In this document: in pieces, positions 25,739 through 34,048 of the stretch
Position numbering within the stretch: the stretch's first letter is position 1
How the letters are laid out: the number at the start of each line of letters is the position of its first letter
Source of the DNA: Paraconexibacter algicola
GTDB lineage: Bacteria; Actinomycetota; Thermoleophilia; Solirubrobacterales; Solirubrobacteraceae
Length of the DNA stretch: 64,000 bases
Assembly (NCBI RefSeq): GCF_003044185.1
Contig: NZ_PYYB01000001.1
Location: 434,001-498,000, forward strand
Reading direction: 5' to 3'
Translations under genes and position numbers: made by a program
The notes under the pieces: model-generated
Database searches by the model: none
Seen by the model: the letters and a program-made list of their open reading frames with translations, nothing else
What the model was told of the DNA's origin: nothing

Positions 25739-28062
25739 CAGGAGAACCTCCGGGTCGCGGTGATCTCGGACAGGACGGTGGATCCGCCGAAGCGGGCGGA
25801 CACCGTGAACGCGCGGCTGGAGCGACGCGTGACGACGGACCGGCGGACCGTGCAGGTCGCGCGGTCGAGCTTCACCTTGCGGTTGGAGAGCGTCCTGCCT
25901 CCCCGGCGCACGACGAGCGTGACGGTCCCCGACGAGCAGGCCTGCGCGGCGGTGGTGCCGAGCGGACGCCGCAGCGTCAGGGTGACGGTCTTGCGGACCC
26001 GGCCACCGCTGAGGCGGCGGGTGCCGACGGCGACCGACAGCTTGCGCGGCTCGAACTTCCGCACGCGCAGCGGACGGGAGACCTCGGCGGTCGCGCCGGA
26101 GGCGTCGGTGACGACGGCACGCAGCGTCTGCATGCCGACCTCGCCGATCTTCGGCGTCACCTTGCAGGTCCAGGGCTCCGCGGAGACCACGCAGATCTGC
26201 CGGGTGCCCAGGAACACGGTGACGGTGCGGACACCGGCCGCCGCGACGGGCCGGAAGCGCAGCGTGCGTCCCTGGTCACCGAGCTGCGTCGGCAGGTCGA
26301 TCGGCAGTTCGATCGTCGGCGACGCGGCCTGGACCGGCGCCGGGGCCGGCGGGGCCGGGGCCGTCGGGGTCGGCGTCGGCTCGGGGGCCGGCGTCGTCGG
26401 GGTCGGGGTCGGCTCGGGGGTCGGCGTCGGGCAGGCGATCGCGACCGTGGTGCTCGCGGCGGTGGTCTGCCCGAGCGAGTCCTCGACGACGACGCCGTAG
26501 CTGCGCGTCGCGCCCGAACCGCACGCCGCTCCCGCGGGCACGGTGGCCGTCTGCGTGTACGGCGGCACCGAGGCGCTGCCCAGGACCGTGGCCCCGGCGT
26601 AGAAGGTGACCTTCTTGACGCCGATGTCGTCGTCGGCGACCGCGGTCAGCGGCACGGCCTGCCCGGGCTGCACCGACGCCGGGCCGGTCAGCGACGCGGT
26701 CGGTGCGGCGTCGGAGATCGGCAGCGGGGCGCTGGCGATCGGGTACTCGCCCGCGGTCGGCGAGATCTGCGCGCCGTTGCGGAACGGCGAGAAGGTCACG
26801 GTCGTGGACCCGTTCGCCGAGGCGACGCCGTTGACCGGGTTCTCCGGGATGTCCGGGTTGGTGGTCGGCGACACGGCCGGACCCGGGTTGGTGGTCGCGG
26901 TGTAGCGCAGACCCCACCAGAGGTTCGTCGCCACGAGCGGCACGGTCGCCGCCGACATGCCGTCGGCGAGCACGTTGTAGGCGCCGTAGGCGTTGTCGAC
27001 GATGTTCGACGTGGTGATCGTCGAGGCGACCGCGTTCTGCAGGCGGATGCCCGATCCGAGGCTGAGGTTGGCGTTGTTCGTCGCGCTGTTGCGAACGGGG
27101 GCGCCGGTGCCGTTGACGCGGTTCTGGGACAGCAGCGAGCTGCTGATCGTGGTGGTCGCCCCGGCGTTGACGCGGACGCCGTCCTGGCCGAACAGCGGCC
27201 CGTCGGTGAGCTCGCCGACCGGCTGGGTGCTCCCCGAGCCGCAGAAGCCGTCGGCCTCGTAGTTGACGCACTCGTTGCGCCCGACGATCTCCGACGCGAC
27301 GATCTCCGCGCGCGGACGGACGCCGGAGGAGACCAGCGGGACGGTGTCGCTCTCGGCGCCGTCGACGAGGACGCCGATGCGGTTGTAGCGGTCCACGCGC
27401 GTGCTCTCGATCCGCACGGTACGGGGGTTCGTGGAGCTGAACCCGTTGGCCGCGGTGTCGTTCGTGACGATCGCGATGCCGTAGCCGGGCGTGCCGGAGC
27501 GGTAGCCGCCGGGCTGCTCGAAGGCGAAGCGGCGCTCGCCCGTCGTCACGTTGGTGACCGCGGAGCGGGTGATCGAGCCGGTCGCGTCGATGTAGACGAT
27601 GCCCGCCTCGCTGGCGACACCGCCGCCGGACACGGTGATGCCGCTGATCGCGACGTTGATCGGGTTGCGGAACGAGCCGCCGACGACGGCGACGAGGTCG
27701 CCGATGCCGTTGCGGATGTTGAGCGTGCTGTCGGCGATCGACGAGCCCGGGGCGAGCTTCTTCGGCGTGATCGTCACGAGGTCGGCGCCGGCCCCCTTGA
27801 GGGTCATGCTCTTCGTGATCGTGAGGCCGTTGCTGCCGGGGGTGCCGGCGCCCTCGGCGTAGGCGCCGGGGCAGACGATGACGGTGTCACCGACGCCGGC
27901 GGCGTCGATGGCGTCCTGCACCGAGGTGTAACCGGCCGCGGGGCAGTCGGCCTTGTCGTCGTCGACGGTGAACGTGACCGCTGACGCGGGGCCGGCGACG
28001 GCGAGGGTCGCGGTCGTCGAGATGACGACCACTGCCGCTCGCGACGCGAGTGGGATGCGCAA
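25738..28062 (-). CDS. Secreted right-handed beta-helix protein with Ig-like C-terminus
   Basis: 774 residues starting at TTG 28062, supported by GGAGGG five bases upstream. Signal peptide 1-28 (ending ASA). The first 400 residues follow the parallel beta-helix/pectin-lyase pattern: ADCPAAGYTSVQDAIDAAGVGDTVIVCPGAY, then repeated turns (LTITKSMTLKGAG, VAISGITVSGGGV, GIRLQNAVASTITTSNIVDN). Residues about 460-545 look Ig/PKD-like, a Thr/Pro repeat linker follows (about 545-575), then another Ig-like domain and an Arg-rich beta tail. It could bind or cleave polysaccharide; no catalytic residues can be assigned. Translationally joined to the M14 peptidase. Confidence 0.82.
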   Translation of the reverse strand: MRIPLASRAAVVVISTTATLAVAGPASAVTFTVDDDKADCPAAGYTSVQDAIDAAGVGDTVIVCPGAYAEGAGTPGSNGLTITKSMTLKGAGADLVTITPKKLAPGSSIADSTLNIRNGIGDLVAVVGGSFRNPINVAISGITVSGGGVASEAGIVYIDATGSITRSAVTNVTTGERRFAFEQPGGYRSGTPGYGIAIVTNDTAANGFSSTNPRTVRIESTRVDRYNRIGVLVDGAESDTVPLVSSGVRPRAEIVASEIVGRNECVNYEADGFCGSGSTQPVGELTDGPLFGQDGVRVNAGATTTISSSLLSQNRVNGTGAPVRNSATNNANLSLGSGIRLQNAVASTITTSNIVDNAYGAYNVLADGMSAATVPLVATNLWWGLRYTATTNPGPAVSPTTNPDIPENPVNGVASANGSTTVTFSPFRNGAQISPTAGEYPIASAPLPISDAAPTASLTGPASVQPGQAVPLTAVADDDIGVKKVTFYAGATVLGSASVPPYTQTATVPAGAACGSGATRSYGVVVEDSLGQTTAASTTVAIACPTPTPEPTPTPTTPAPEPTPTPTAPAPPAPAPVQAASPTIELPIDLPTQLGDQGRTLRFRPVAAAGVRTVTVFLGTRQICVVSAEPWTCKVTPKIGEVGMQTLRAVVTDASGATAEVSRPLRVRKFEPRKLSVAVGTRRLSGGRVRKTVTLTLRRPLGTTAAQACSSGTVTLVVRRGGRTLSNRKVKLDRATCTVRRSVVTRRSSRAFTVSARFGGSTVLSEITATRRFS

Positions 28063-28311
28063 GGTCCCTCCAGGGGTGGGTTGTGTGGTGTGCGCCGGGA
28101 CGCCGCAGGGGCGGCCGACAGGAACGACGAGCGACGGCGCGGTGAGCGACGCCGCGGTGATCGCGGACCGGCTGCGGTCCGCCTCCTCGGACGAGGGGCG
28201 GCGTCAGGAGAACGCGAGGAGCTGGGCGGGCGACCACCAGGCTCGTGAGTGCACGCGGACGTCGATCACGGAGCGCACGACGGTAGTTCCCCCTCCCATG
28301 TCACGGAACCT

Positions 28312-28353
28312 ACATCCGGCACAACTGCGACTGCAAGTCGCTCGACCGGATGT
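28312..28353 (-). terminator. Nested hairpin downstream of the MFS gene
   Basis: ACATCCGG (28312-28319) pairs with CCGGATGT (28346-28353), and inside it GCGACT-GCA-AGTCGC forms a second perfect stem (28327-28341). It lies 13 bases beyond the MFS stop codon on the minus strand. The rest of the 304-base gap (28063-28366) holds no recognisable gene; it must contain the promoter of the TTG-started beta-helix gene. Confidence 0.55.
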
Positions 28354-28366
28354 CGGGTCGACCCGG

Positions 28367-29533
28367 TCAGCCGGTCCGATCCGGCCGGGCCAGCAGCCAC
28401 GCGACGGGCACGTACGTCGCGGCGAGCACCGCGAACAGCACGGCGTCGTCGGCGACGAGCGACCCGAGCGCGTAGGCCCCGAAGACCGCGAGCACGACGA
28501 CCTCGGTCGCGAGGCTCGCGACCGACGTGACCGTCGAGCGGGCCTCCCCCTCGATCGCCTCCTGCAGCCGCGCGTCGACCGCGACGGTGACCGCCTGGAA
28601 GACCGCGAACGCCAGCGCCACGAGCACGAACCCGGCGGGGACGCGCGCGAGCGCCCCCGCCGCGAGCGCCGCGGCGGCGACCAGCACGAGCAGCGCGCGG
28701 GCGCGCCCCGAGCACGCCGCCGCCCGCGCCGCGCCGACGCCTCCGAGCGCCATGGCCGCGTAGACGAGCAGCCCGAGCAGCGGGACCGTCCCCTCCCCGA
28801 CCCCGGTGCCGACCGCCAGCAGCGGCAGGTACTCGTCCAGCGACCCCCAGACGGCGGCGACCGCCGGGATCGCGGGCAGCGCCGCGCGGACCGCGGGGGA
28901 GCTGCGCAGCTCGGCGAGCCCGTCCCGCAGGACCGTCCCGTAGGCGGCGAGCCCGGCCTCCGGGTCGCGCTGCGCCGGGGCCGTGCGGTGCTCCGGGAAC
29001 GTCGCGCCGACGGCGGCCGCCAGCCCGCAGGCCAGCACGCTTCCGGCGCCGACGAGCCCGAATCCGCCGAGCGCGAACGCGGGCGCCGCGAGACCGATCG
29101 CGGTCGCGCTGGCGACGGTGCCGCACGCGGTCGCGCGACCGAGCAGCTCGGCGTAGCGGTCGGCGTGCCCCTGCCGCTCGAGCTCGTCGTGCACGAGCGC
29201 CTCGAGCGCCCCGGACTGCAGCGCCCCTTGCGCCCCCCAGAGCACGAAGCCCAGCGCGAACACCGGGTAGGAGGGCGCCGCGACCCAGAGCCCGAACGCC
29301 GCGCCGCTCAGCAGCGGCGCGAGCGTCAGCAGCCGCCGCCGGGACACGACGTCCGCCCAGACGCCCGACGGCACCTCGAGCACGAACCCGGTGACCGACC
29401 AGATCGCCAGCAGCGAGGAGATCTCCGCCGTCGACAGCCCGTGGTCCTCGAACAGCAGGGCGTACAGCGGGTACAGCAGCACGAAGTCGCCCAGGAACGC
29501 GTACGCGTACAGGCGACGGGCCAGCGGCGTCAC
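28367..29533 (-). CDS. Major facilitator superfamily transporter
   Basis: 388 residues, about twelve membrane helices. The N-terminal half has the A-like loop motif VPSGVWADVVSRRRLLTLAP after helix two, as in MFS drug exporters, and GALEALVHDELERQG between helices four and five. Substrate unknown. The GTG start at 29533 faces the ParB-like gene 86 bases away. Confidence 0.88.
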   Translation of the reverse strand: MTPLARRLYAYAFLGDFVLLYPLYALLFEDHGLSTAEISSLLAIWSVTGFVLEVPSGVWADVVSRRRLLTLAPLLSGAAFGLWVAAPSYPVFALGFVLWGAQGALQSGALEALVHDELERQGHADRYAELLGRATACGTVASATAIGLAAPAFALGGFGLVGAGSVLACGLAAAVGATFPEHRTAPAQRDPEAGLAAYGTVLRDGLAELRSSPAVRAALPAIPAVAAVWGSLDEYLPLLAVGTGVGEGTVPLLGLLVYAAMALGGVGAARAAACSGRARALLVLVAAAALAAGALARVPAGFVLVALAFAVFQAVTVAVDARLQEAIEGEARSTVTSVASLATEVVVLAVFGAYALGSLVADDAVLFAVLAATYVPVAWLLARPDRTG

Positions 29534-29619
29534 GCCGCGGTCAGGTCAGCGCTTGCGGTGGCGAAGGTGGTCGCGCATGGGCGCGAGTATCGCACGGACC
29601 TGCTTCCATCCACCACCTC

Positions 29620-30798
29620 ATGGGCCAGGTAGACCAGCTTCAGGAAGCCGAGCAGGACGTCGCGCAGCTGCAGGAGGAACGCGACCGCCGCGAGCGCGAG
29701 TCACGGACCGAGGACCTCCGCAAGGCGCCGCTCACCGATCTCGCGGACCGCCCGCACACGCTCGTGAGCGCGGCGCTGCGCCAGGTCCGCACGATGGTGA
29801 ACATGCGCGTCGGGACGCTGCCCGACATCCACGACCTCGCCGTGTCGATCAAGGAGAGCGGCCTGCTGCACCCGCCGCTCGTCCGCGCCACCGGGGACGA
29901 CGACAAGCCCTACGAGCTGCTCGCGGGCCGCCGCCGCTTCGCCGCGATGCAGCTGCTCGACCAGGCGGAGGGCGCGCGCGAGGACTGGCGCTTCACGGTC
30001 GTGACCGACATCTCCCGGCGCGAGGCGCTGACGATGCAGTTCGCCGAGAACTTCCACCAGCGCAAGCCCGAACCCGTGCAGTTCGCGCGGGCGGCGCGGG
30101 CGATCATGGCGGAGGACGAGTCGCTGACCGCGGCGGACGTGTCCCGGATGGTCGGCGCGCCGCTGGCGTGGACGCGTCAGGCGCTGCGGATGCTCGACCT
30201 GCCGGAGTCGATCGTCGAGCGGGTCGAGCAGGGGGACCTGTCGTTCACCGCCGCGGAGATCGTGCGGCGCGGGATCTCGCGCGGGGACGTCTCCCCCGAC
30301 GAGGCCGCGGACCTCGTCGAGCAGCACGCCGAGGGGAAGATCAGCGGCGGCTCGCTGAAGCTCGGCGTCGGGTACGTGCCGCCGAAGCCCAAGGACTACG
30401 ACGAGCAGTCGCGCCAGCTCGACGAGGCGCGCTGGGCCGCCAAGCGCGCGAAGGACGACGGCGAGGACCAGCGCGACTGGGACGCGGCGTCGCCGGACCG
30501 GGCGGCCCGCACGCCCGCGCGCGACGCGGCGCTGCGCGCCGGCGGCGCGCCCGGCGCGGCGCGCGCGGAGCTGCGCGAACCCGAGCCCGAGGACCTCGAC
30601 GGCTACCTCCTGGGACGGCTGCTCGACGAGCTCGCCTCGCCCGAGCGGCGCGCCTCGCTGGGCATCGCCAGCCCCGGGGACGCGTACGAGTACGCGTTCG
30701 CGCAGCAGCCGCACCAGCGCATCCGGATCCTGCGGATGCTCGCCTCGGAGCTGCTGGCCGACGACCAGGACCCGCCGCGCGCGCTGCGCCGCCGCTGA
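29620..30798 (+). CDS. Stand-alone ParB/Spo0J-like protein
   Basis: 392 residues. An N-terminal charged coiled-coil-like segment (about 1-40) precedes a ParB N-terminal domain: LPDIHDLAVSIKESGLLHPPLVRA, box I YELLAGRRRFAAMQLL and box II MQFAENFHQRKPEPVQFARAARAI (about residues 65-165). A helix-turn-helix follows (LTAADVSRMVGAPLAWTRQALRMLDLP). The C-terminal half is charged and low complexity and ends in a helical region. Box II has FHQRKPEP where chromosomal ParB has ENIQREDLNP-like sequence, and no ParA is adjacent, so this is probably a ParB-fold regulator or a nucleoid-associated CTP switch and not the chromosome segregation protein. No SD precedes the ATG; the transcript may be leaderless. 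Confidence 0.82.
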   Translation: MGQVDQLQEAEQDVAQLQEERDRRERESRTEDLRKAPLTDLADRPHTLVSAALRQVRTMVNMRVGTLPDIHDLAVSIKESGLLHPPLVRATGDDDKPYELLAGRRRFAAMQLLDQAEGAREDWRFTVVTDISRREALTMQFAENFHQRKPEPVQFARAARAIMAEDESLTAADVSRMVGAPLAWTRQALRMLDLPESIVERVEQGDLSFTAAEIVRRGISRGDVSPDEAADLVEQHAEGKISGGSLKLGVGYVPPKPKDYDEQSRQLDEARWAAKRAKDDGEDQRDWDAASPDRAARTPARDAALRAGGAPGAARAELREPEPEDLDGYLLGRLLDELASPERRASLGIASPGDAYEYAFAQQPHQRIRILRMLASELLADDQDPPRALRRR

Positions 30799-30816
30799 CC
30801 GCGGACGCCGGCCCGC

Positions 30817-33564
30817 TCAGGTCGGCGGCAGCGCGCCCGAGAGCTCGGCCCGACGGCGGATGCCGAGCTTGCGGAACGTCCGGGAGAGGTGGTGCTCGAC
30901 GGTCTTGGGGCTGAGGAAGAGCCCGGCGCCGATCTCCCGGTTGGTCTGGCCCTGCGCGGCGAGCAGCGCGACCTGCAGCTCCTGCGGGGTCAGCTCCTCC
31001 ACCCCGGGCGCCCCGGCGGCGGCCGGCCCGCCCGCGCTCGCCGCCGGACCGCCCGCGGCCCGGAGCTCGACCCGGGCCCGCTCCGCCCACGGCGTGGCCC
31101 CGAGCCGCTCGAACGCCGCGACGGCCGTGCGCAGCGGCCGGCGGGCGTCGGCCGGTCGGCGCGCGCGCCGCAGCCGCTCCCCGAGGAGCAGCCGGGTCCG
31201 CGCCGCCTCGAACGGCCGCTCGGCCGGGTCGTGCTGCTCGAGGGCGCGGGCGAACCAGTCGTCGACCTCCTCGTCGGGGCCGAGCACGCCGCGCAGACGG
31301 AGCGCGGCGCCGGCCGCCCAGGTGTGGCCGGGACGCTGCGCGTGGCGCTCGAGCACCGCGAGGCGCCGGGCGGCCCCGGGCTCGTCGCCGCTGCGCCAGA
31401 GCGCCTCGACGAGGTTCGGCAGGTAGCGGACGATCGCGGACTCGTCCACGTCGGTGCGCGCCTCGACGCGCTCCGCCGCCAGTCCGTGGTCGGCGGCCTC
31501 GCCGGGGTGGCCGCGGCCGAGCTCGAGCAGGCACAGCGCCGCGTGGCCGTAGACGGCGATCGACGCGGCACTCATGCTCTCGGCCAGGGCCGCGCAGCGC
31601 GTCGCGTGCGCCCGGCAGCGGTCGTCCTCGCCGAGCAGGGCCTCGACCTCCGCGAGCACGCCGAGCGGGTACCCGAGCGCGGTCTCGAAGCCGGTCGCGT
31701 CCCCCAGCTCCACGGCCTCGGTGGCGTCGGCCCGCGCCCGCTGGAGCCGCCCCAGGCGCAGCTGCACGAGCGCCCGGACCCCGAGAGGGTAGACGAGCTC
31801 GGCCACCAGTCCGGCCTCGCGCAGGACGGCGACGAGCCGCGTCGCGAGCGCTTCGGCGCGGTCGAACCGCTCGACCCAGGTCGCGGACTGGGCGGCCATC
31901 GCGACGATCTCCGGCGGCCCGGTGCCCGGCTGGTAGGCGAGCAGCTGCTCGTGCGCGGCCTCGAGGACCGCGTCGGCCTCCGCGCTCTCGCCGAGCGCCA
32001 TGCGCGCCTCCGCGATCAGGACCTCGGCGAGCGCCGCGACCGGTGGGGCCACCGGCGCCGCGAGGTCACGGGCGCGCGTGGCGCGCTGGACCATCCGGCG
32101 CATCCGCCCGTTGGCCATGTCGATCGCCGCGGCCTCGAGCAGGAACGCCCCGGCACGCAGCGGATCGTCGGGGAGGGCCTGCGCCTCGGCGACGAGCCCG
32201 TCCGCCCCCGCCTCGGGCTGCCCGGAGCGGGAGTCGACCCGGGCCCGCAGCGCGCGCAGGTCGACGCCGACGAGCGGGTCCCGGGCGACCTGCTCGCAGC
32301 GGACGAGGAGCTCGCGACCGAGCGCGGGCCGCCCGCCGACGAGCGCGGCCGCGGCGGCCTCCAGCAGCAGGCGGGCCCGGTCGTCGGGCGCGGCGGTGAG
32401 ATCGGCGGCGCGCGCGAACGCGGCGGCGGCGTCGACGAACGCACCGGCCGTCTGGGCGCGCACCCCGACGTCGCGCAGCGCGGCCGCGACGTCCGCGTCG
32501 GGGCCGATCGCCGCGGCCGCGCGGTGCCAGGCGCGCCCGTCGGGGGAGGCTTCCGGCTGGTCGGCGAGCTGCCCGTGCACGGCGCGCAGCGCCGCGGGCT
32601 CCGCGGCGGCGAGCACCGCGGAGCGCACGAGCGGATGGCGGAACGTCGCCCCGGACGCGTCGAGCACGAGCAGGCCGGCGCGCTCGGCCGCCGTGAGGGC
32701 ACCGTCGCCGACGAGATGCCGCGCGAGCCCGGCGGCGTCGTCGCCGGGCTGGGCGGCGGCGAGCAGCAGCAGCGCCTCCCGGGCCGGCGGGTCGAGCGCG
32801 GCGACGCGGCGACCGTAGGCGCGCTCGAGTCCGCGGCCGATCGGCAGCTGAGCGGGCAGCGGCTCCTCGCCACCGCGCTGGGCGGCGCTGAGCAGGGCCG
32901 GGATCTCCACGAGCGCGAGCGGGTTGCCGCCGGTGTCGGCCACCAGGCGGCGGGCGACGGCGTCGGCGAGTCCCGGGTGGGCGGCGGTGAGCAGCGCGAC
33001 CCCGGCGTCCGCGTCGAGGCCGCCGAGGGCGAGCGCGGGGACGTCGAGCGCCGCGACGTCGAGGCCCTCCTCGTCCCGGACCCCGAGCAGCACGGCGACC
33101 GGGTCCGCGTCCAGCCGGCGGGCGGCGAACAGGACGGCGGAGCGGCTCGCCTCGTCGACCCACTGGAGGTCGTCGACGACCACGACGACCGGTCCGCGGT
33201 CCTCCGCGGCGGCGGCGAGCAGCCCGAGCACCGCGGAGGCGACCGCGAACGGCGCCGCGGGCGCGGCCTCCTCGAGCGCGAGCGCCGACCCCAGCGCCCG
33301 GGCCTGCGCCGCGGGCAGCCCGTCGCGCAGGTCGAGCACCGGCCCCAGCAGCTCGGCGAGCGCGGCGAACGCGAGGTGCGCCTCGGACTCGACGCCGCGC
33401 GCGTGCAGCACCGTGCCGCCCGCCTGGGCCGCCGCCTGCTGCAGCAGCATCGTCTTGCCGACCCCCGCGGGCCCGTGCAGGCACAGCACGCCGGAGCGTC
33501 CCGCCGCCGCGTCCTGGACCAGACCGCCGAGCGTCGCCAGCTCGTCCTCGCGACCAACCAGCAC
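30817..33564 (-). CDS. Large LuxR-family regulator with N-terminal AAA/STAND ATPase (LAL type)
   Basis: 915 residues from GTG 33564. Walker A GPAGVGKT (about 31-38) and Walker B VVVVVDDLQWVDEAS (about 127-141) define the ATPase, followed by helical repeats, TPR-like, over 600 residues. The last 65 residues are a LuxR helix-turn-helix: LTPQELQVALLAAQGQTNREIGAGLFLSPKTVEHHLSRTFRKLGI. LAL regulators bind an inducer through the helical region, oligomerise with ATP and activate transcription. It lies 9 bases downstream of a cupin-like gene, suggesting the cupin may modify or bind the signal. Target genes are not evident. Confidence 0.92.
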   Translation of the reverse strand: MLVGREDELATLGGLVQDAAAGRSGVLCLHGPAGVGKTMLLQQAAAQAGGTVLHARGVESEAHLAFAALAELLGPVLDLRDGLPAAQARALGSALALEEAAPAAPFAVASAVLGLLAAAAEDRGPVVVVVDDLQWVDEASRSAVLFAARRLDADPVAVLLGVRDEEGLDVAALDVPALALGGLDADAGVALLTAAHPGLADAVARRLVADTGGNPLALVEIPALLSAAQRGGEEPLPAQLPIGRGLERAYGRRVAALDPPAREALLLLAAAQPGDDAAGLARHLVGDGALTAAERAGLLVLDASGATFRHPLVRSAVLAAAEPAALRAVHGQLADQPEASPDGRAWHRAAAAIGPDADVAAALRDVGVRAQTAGAFVDAAAAFARAADLTAAPDDRARLLLEAAAAALVGGRPALGRELLVRCEQVARDPLVGVDLRALRARVDSRSGQPEAGADGLVAEAQALPDDPLRAGAFLLEAAAIDMANGRMRRMVQRATRARDLAAPVAPPVAALAEVLIAEARMALGESAEADAVLEAAHEQLLAYQPGTGPPEIVAMAAQSATWVERFDRAEALATRLVAVLREAGLVAELVYPLGVRALVQLRLGRLQRARADATEAVELGDATGFETALGYPLGVLAEVEALLGEDDRCRAHATRCAALAESMSAASIAVYGHAALCLLELGRGHPGEAADHGLAAERVEARTDVDESAIVRYLPNLVEALWRSGDEPGAARRLAVLERHAQRPGHTWAAGAALRLRGVLGPDEEVDDWFARALEQHDPAERPFEAARTRLLLGERLRRARRPADARRPLRTAVAAFERLGATPWAERARVELRAAGGPAASAGGPAAAGAPGVEELTPQELQVALLAAQGQTNREIGAGLFLSPKTVEHHLSRTFRKLGIRRRAELSGALPPT

Positions 33565-33573
33565 GCGCGCAGT

Positions 33574-33924
33574 CTAGTCGCCGTCGAGGAGCATCTGCAC
33601 CGCGGCACGCAGATGACCGCCGGGGCGGATCTCGACGAGCAGCAGCACCCCGCGCCCGGCCTCCACCGTCCAGCGCGCGAGCGCGTCACCGGCGAGGGCG
33701 ACCTGGTCGCCCGCCCGCAGCGGGTCGCCGTCGACGAGCAGGTGCCCGTGCAGGATCTCGAGCTCGAGACGCAGCGGCGCCGGCCTCCCGCCCACCGAGC
33801 GGCACGTTCCGCCGGGGAGCGCCACCTCGAGCAGCCCGTAGGCGCCGCCGGTGTCGTGCGCGTCGGCGAGCACGACGACCTGCACGCCGGTCCGGCCGTC
33901 CACGAGCTGCTCCCCGGTCCGCAT
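33574..33924 (-). CDS. Cupin-like small protein
   Basis: 116 residues from ATG 33924. The order of strands, with GPLHLELEILHGHLLVDGDPLRAGDQVALAGD-like spacing (here LRLELEILHGHLLVDGDPLRAGDQVALAGDALARW), fits a cupin or pirin-type half barrel. An earlier in-frame start exists but adds low-complexity sequence overlapping the divergent gene region. Transcribed just ahead of the LAL regulator with a 9-base gap. Confidence 0.65.
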   Translation of the reverse strand: MRTGEQLVDGRTGVQVVVLADAHDTGGAYGLLEVALPGGTCRSVGGRPAPLRLELEILHGHLLVDGDPLRAGDQVALAGDALARWTVEAGRGVLLLVEIRPGGHLRAAVQMLLDGD

Positions 33925-33958
33925 GATCGCCCAGCGTGCCCGTCCGGGCGCGCCGCGG

Positions 33959-34015
33959 CATCGGGGAGATGCCCCTGTCGAGCCCCCGTTCGGCACCAGG
34001 GGGGATCCCCCGATG
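33959..34015. promoter_or_regulatory. Inverted repeats in divergent region upstream of cupin/LuxR operon
   Basis: CATCGGGG (33959-33966) and CCCCGATG (34008-34015) form an 8-base inverted repeat; the right arm overlaps the 12-base palindrome GGGGGATCCCCC (34000-34011). The region separates the cupin/LuxR operon from the secreted protein at 34049 and is a plausible regulator site. Confidence 0.4.
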
Positions 34016-34048
34016 TGCCCGGACGGCGGCCCGCCGAGAGTGCTGCCC

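Noticed and set aside
22526-26500. 1324-residue plus-strand ORF opposite the M14 peptidase
   Set aside because: Its peptide is low complexity and it overlaps the M14 gene with HGNE, NR and zinc His motifs.
29546-29578. 10-codon minus-strand ORF MRDHLRHRKR before the MFS gene
   Set aside because: No SD before its ATG and too short to stand on its own; not counted as a gene.
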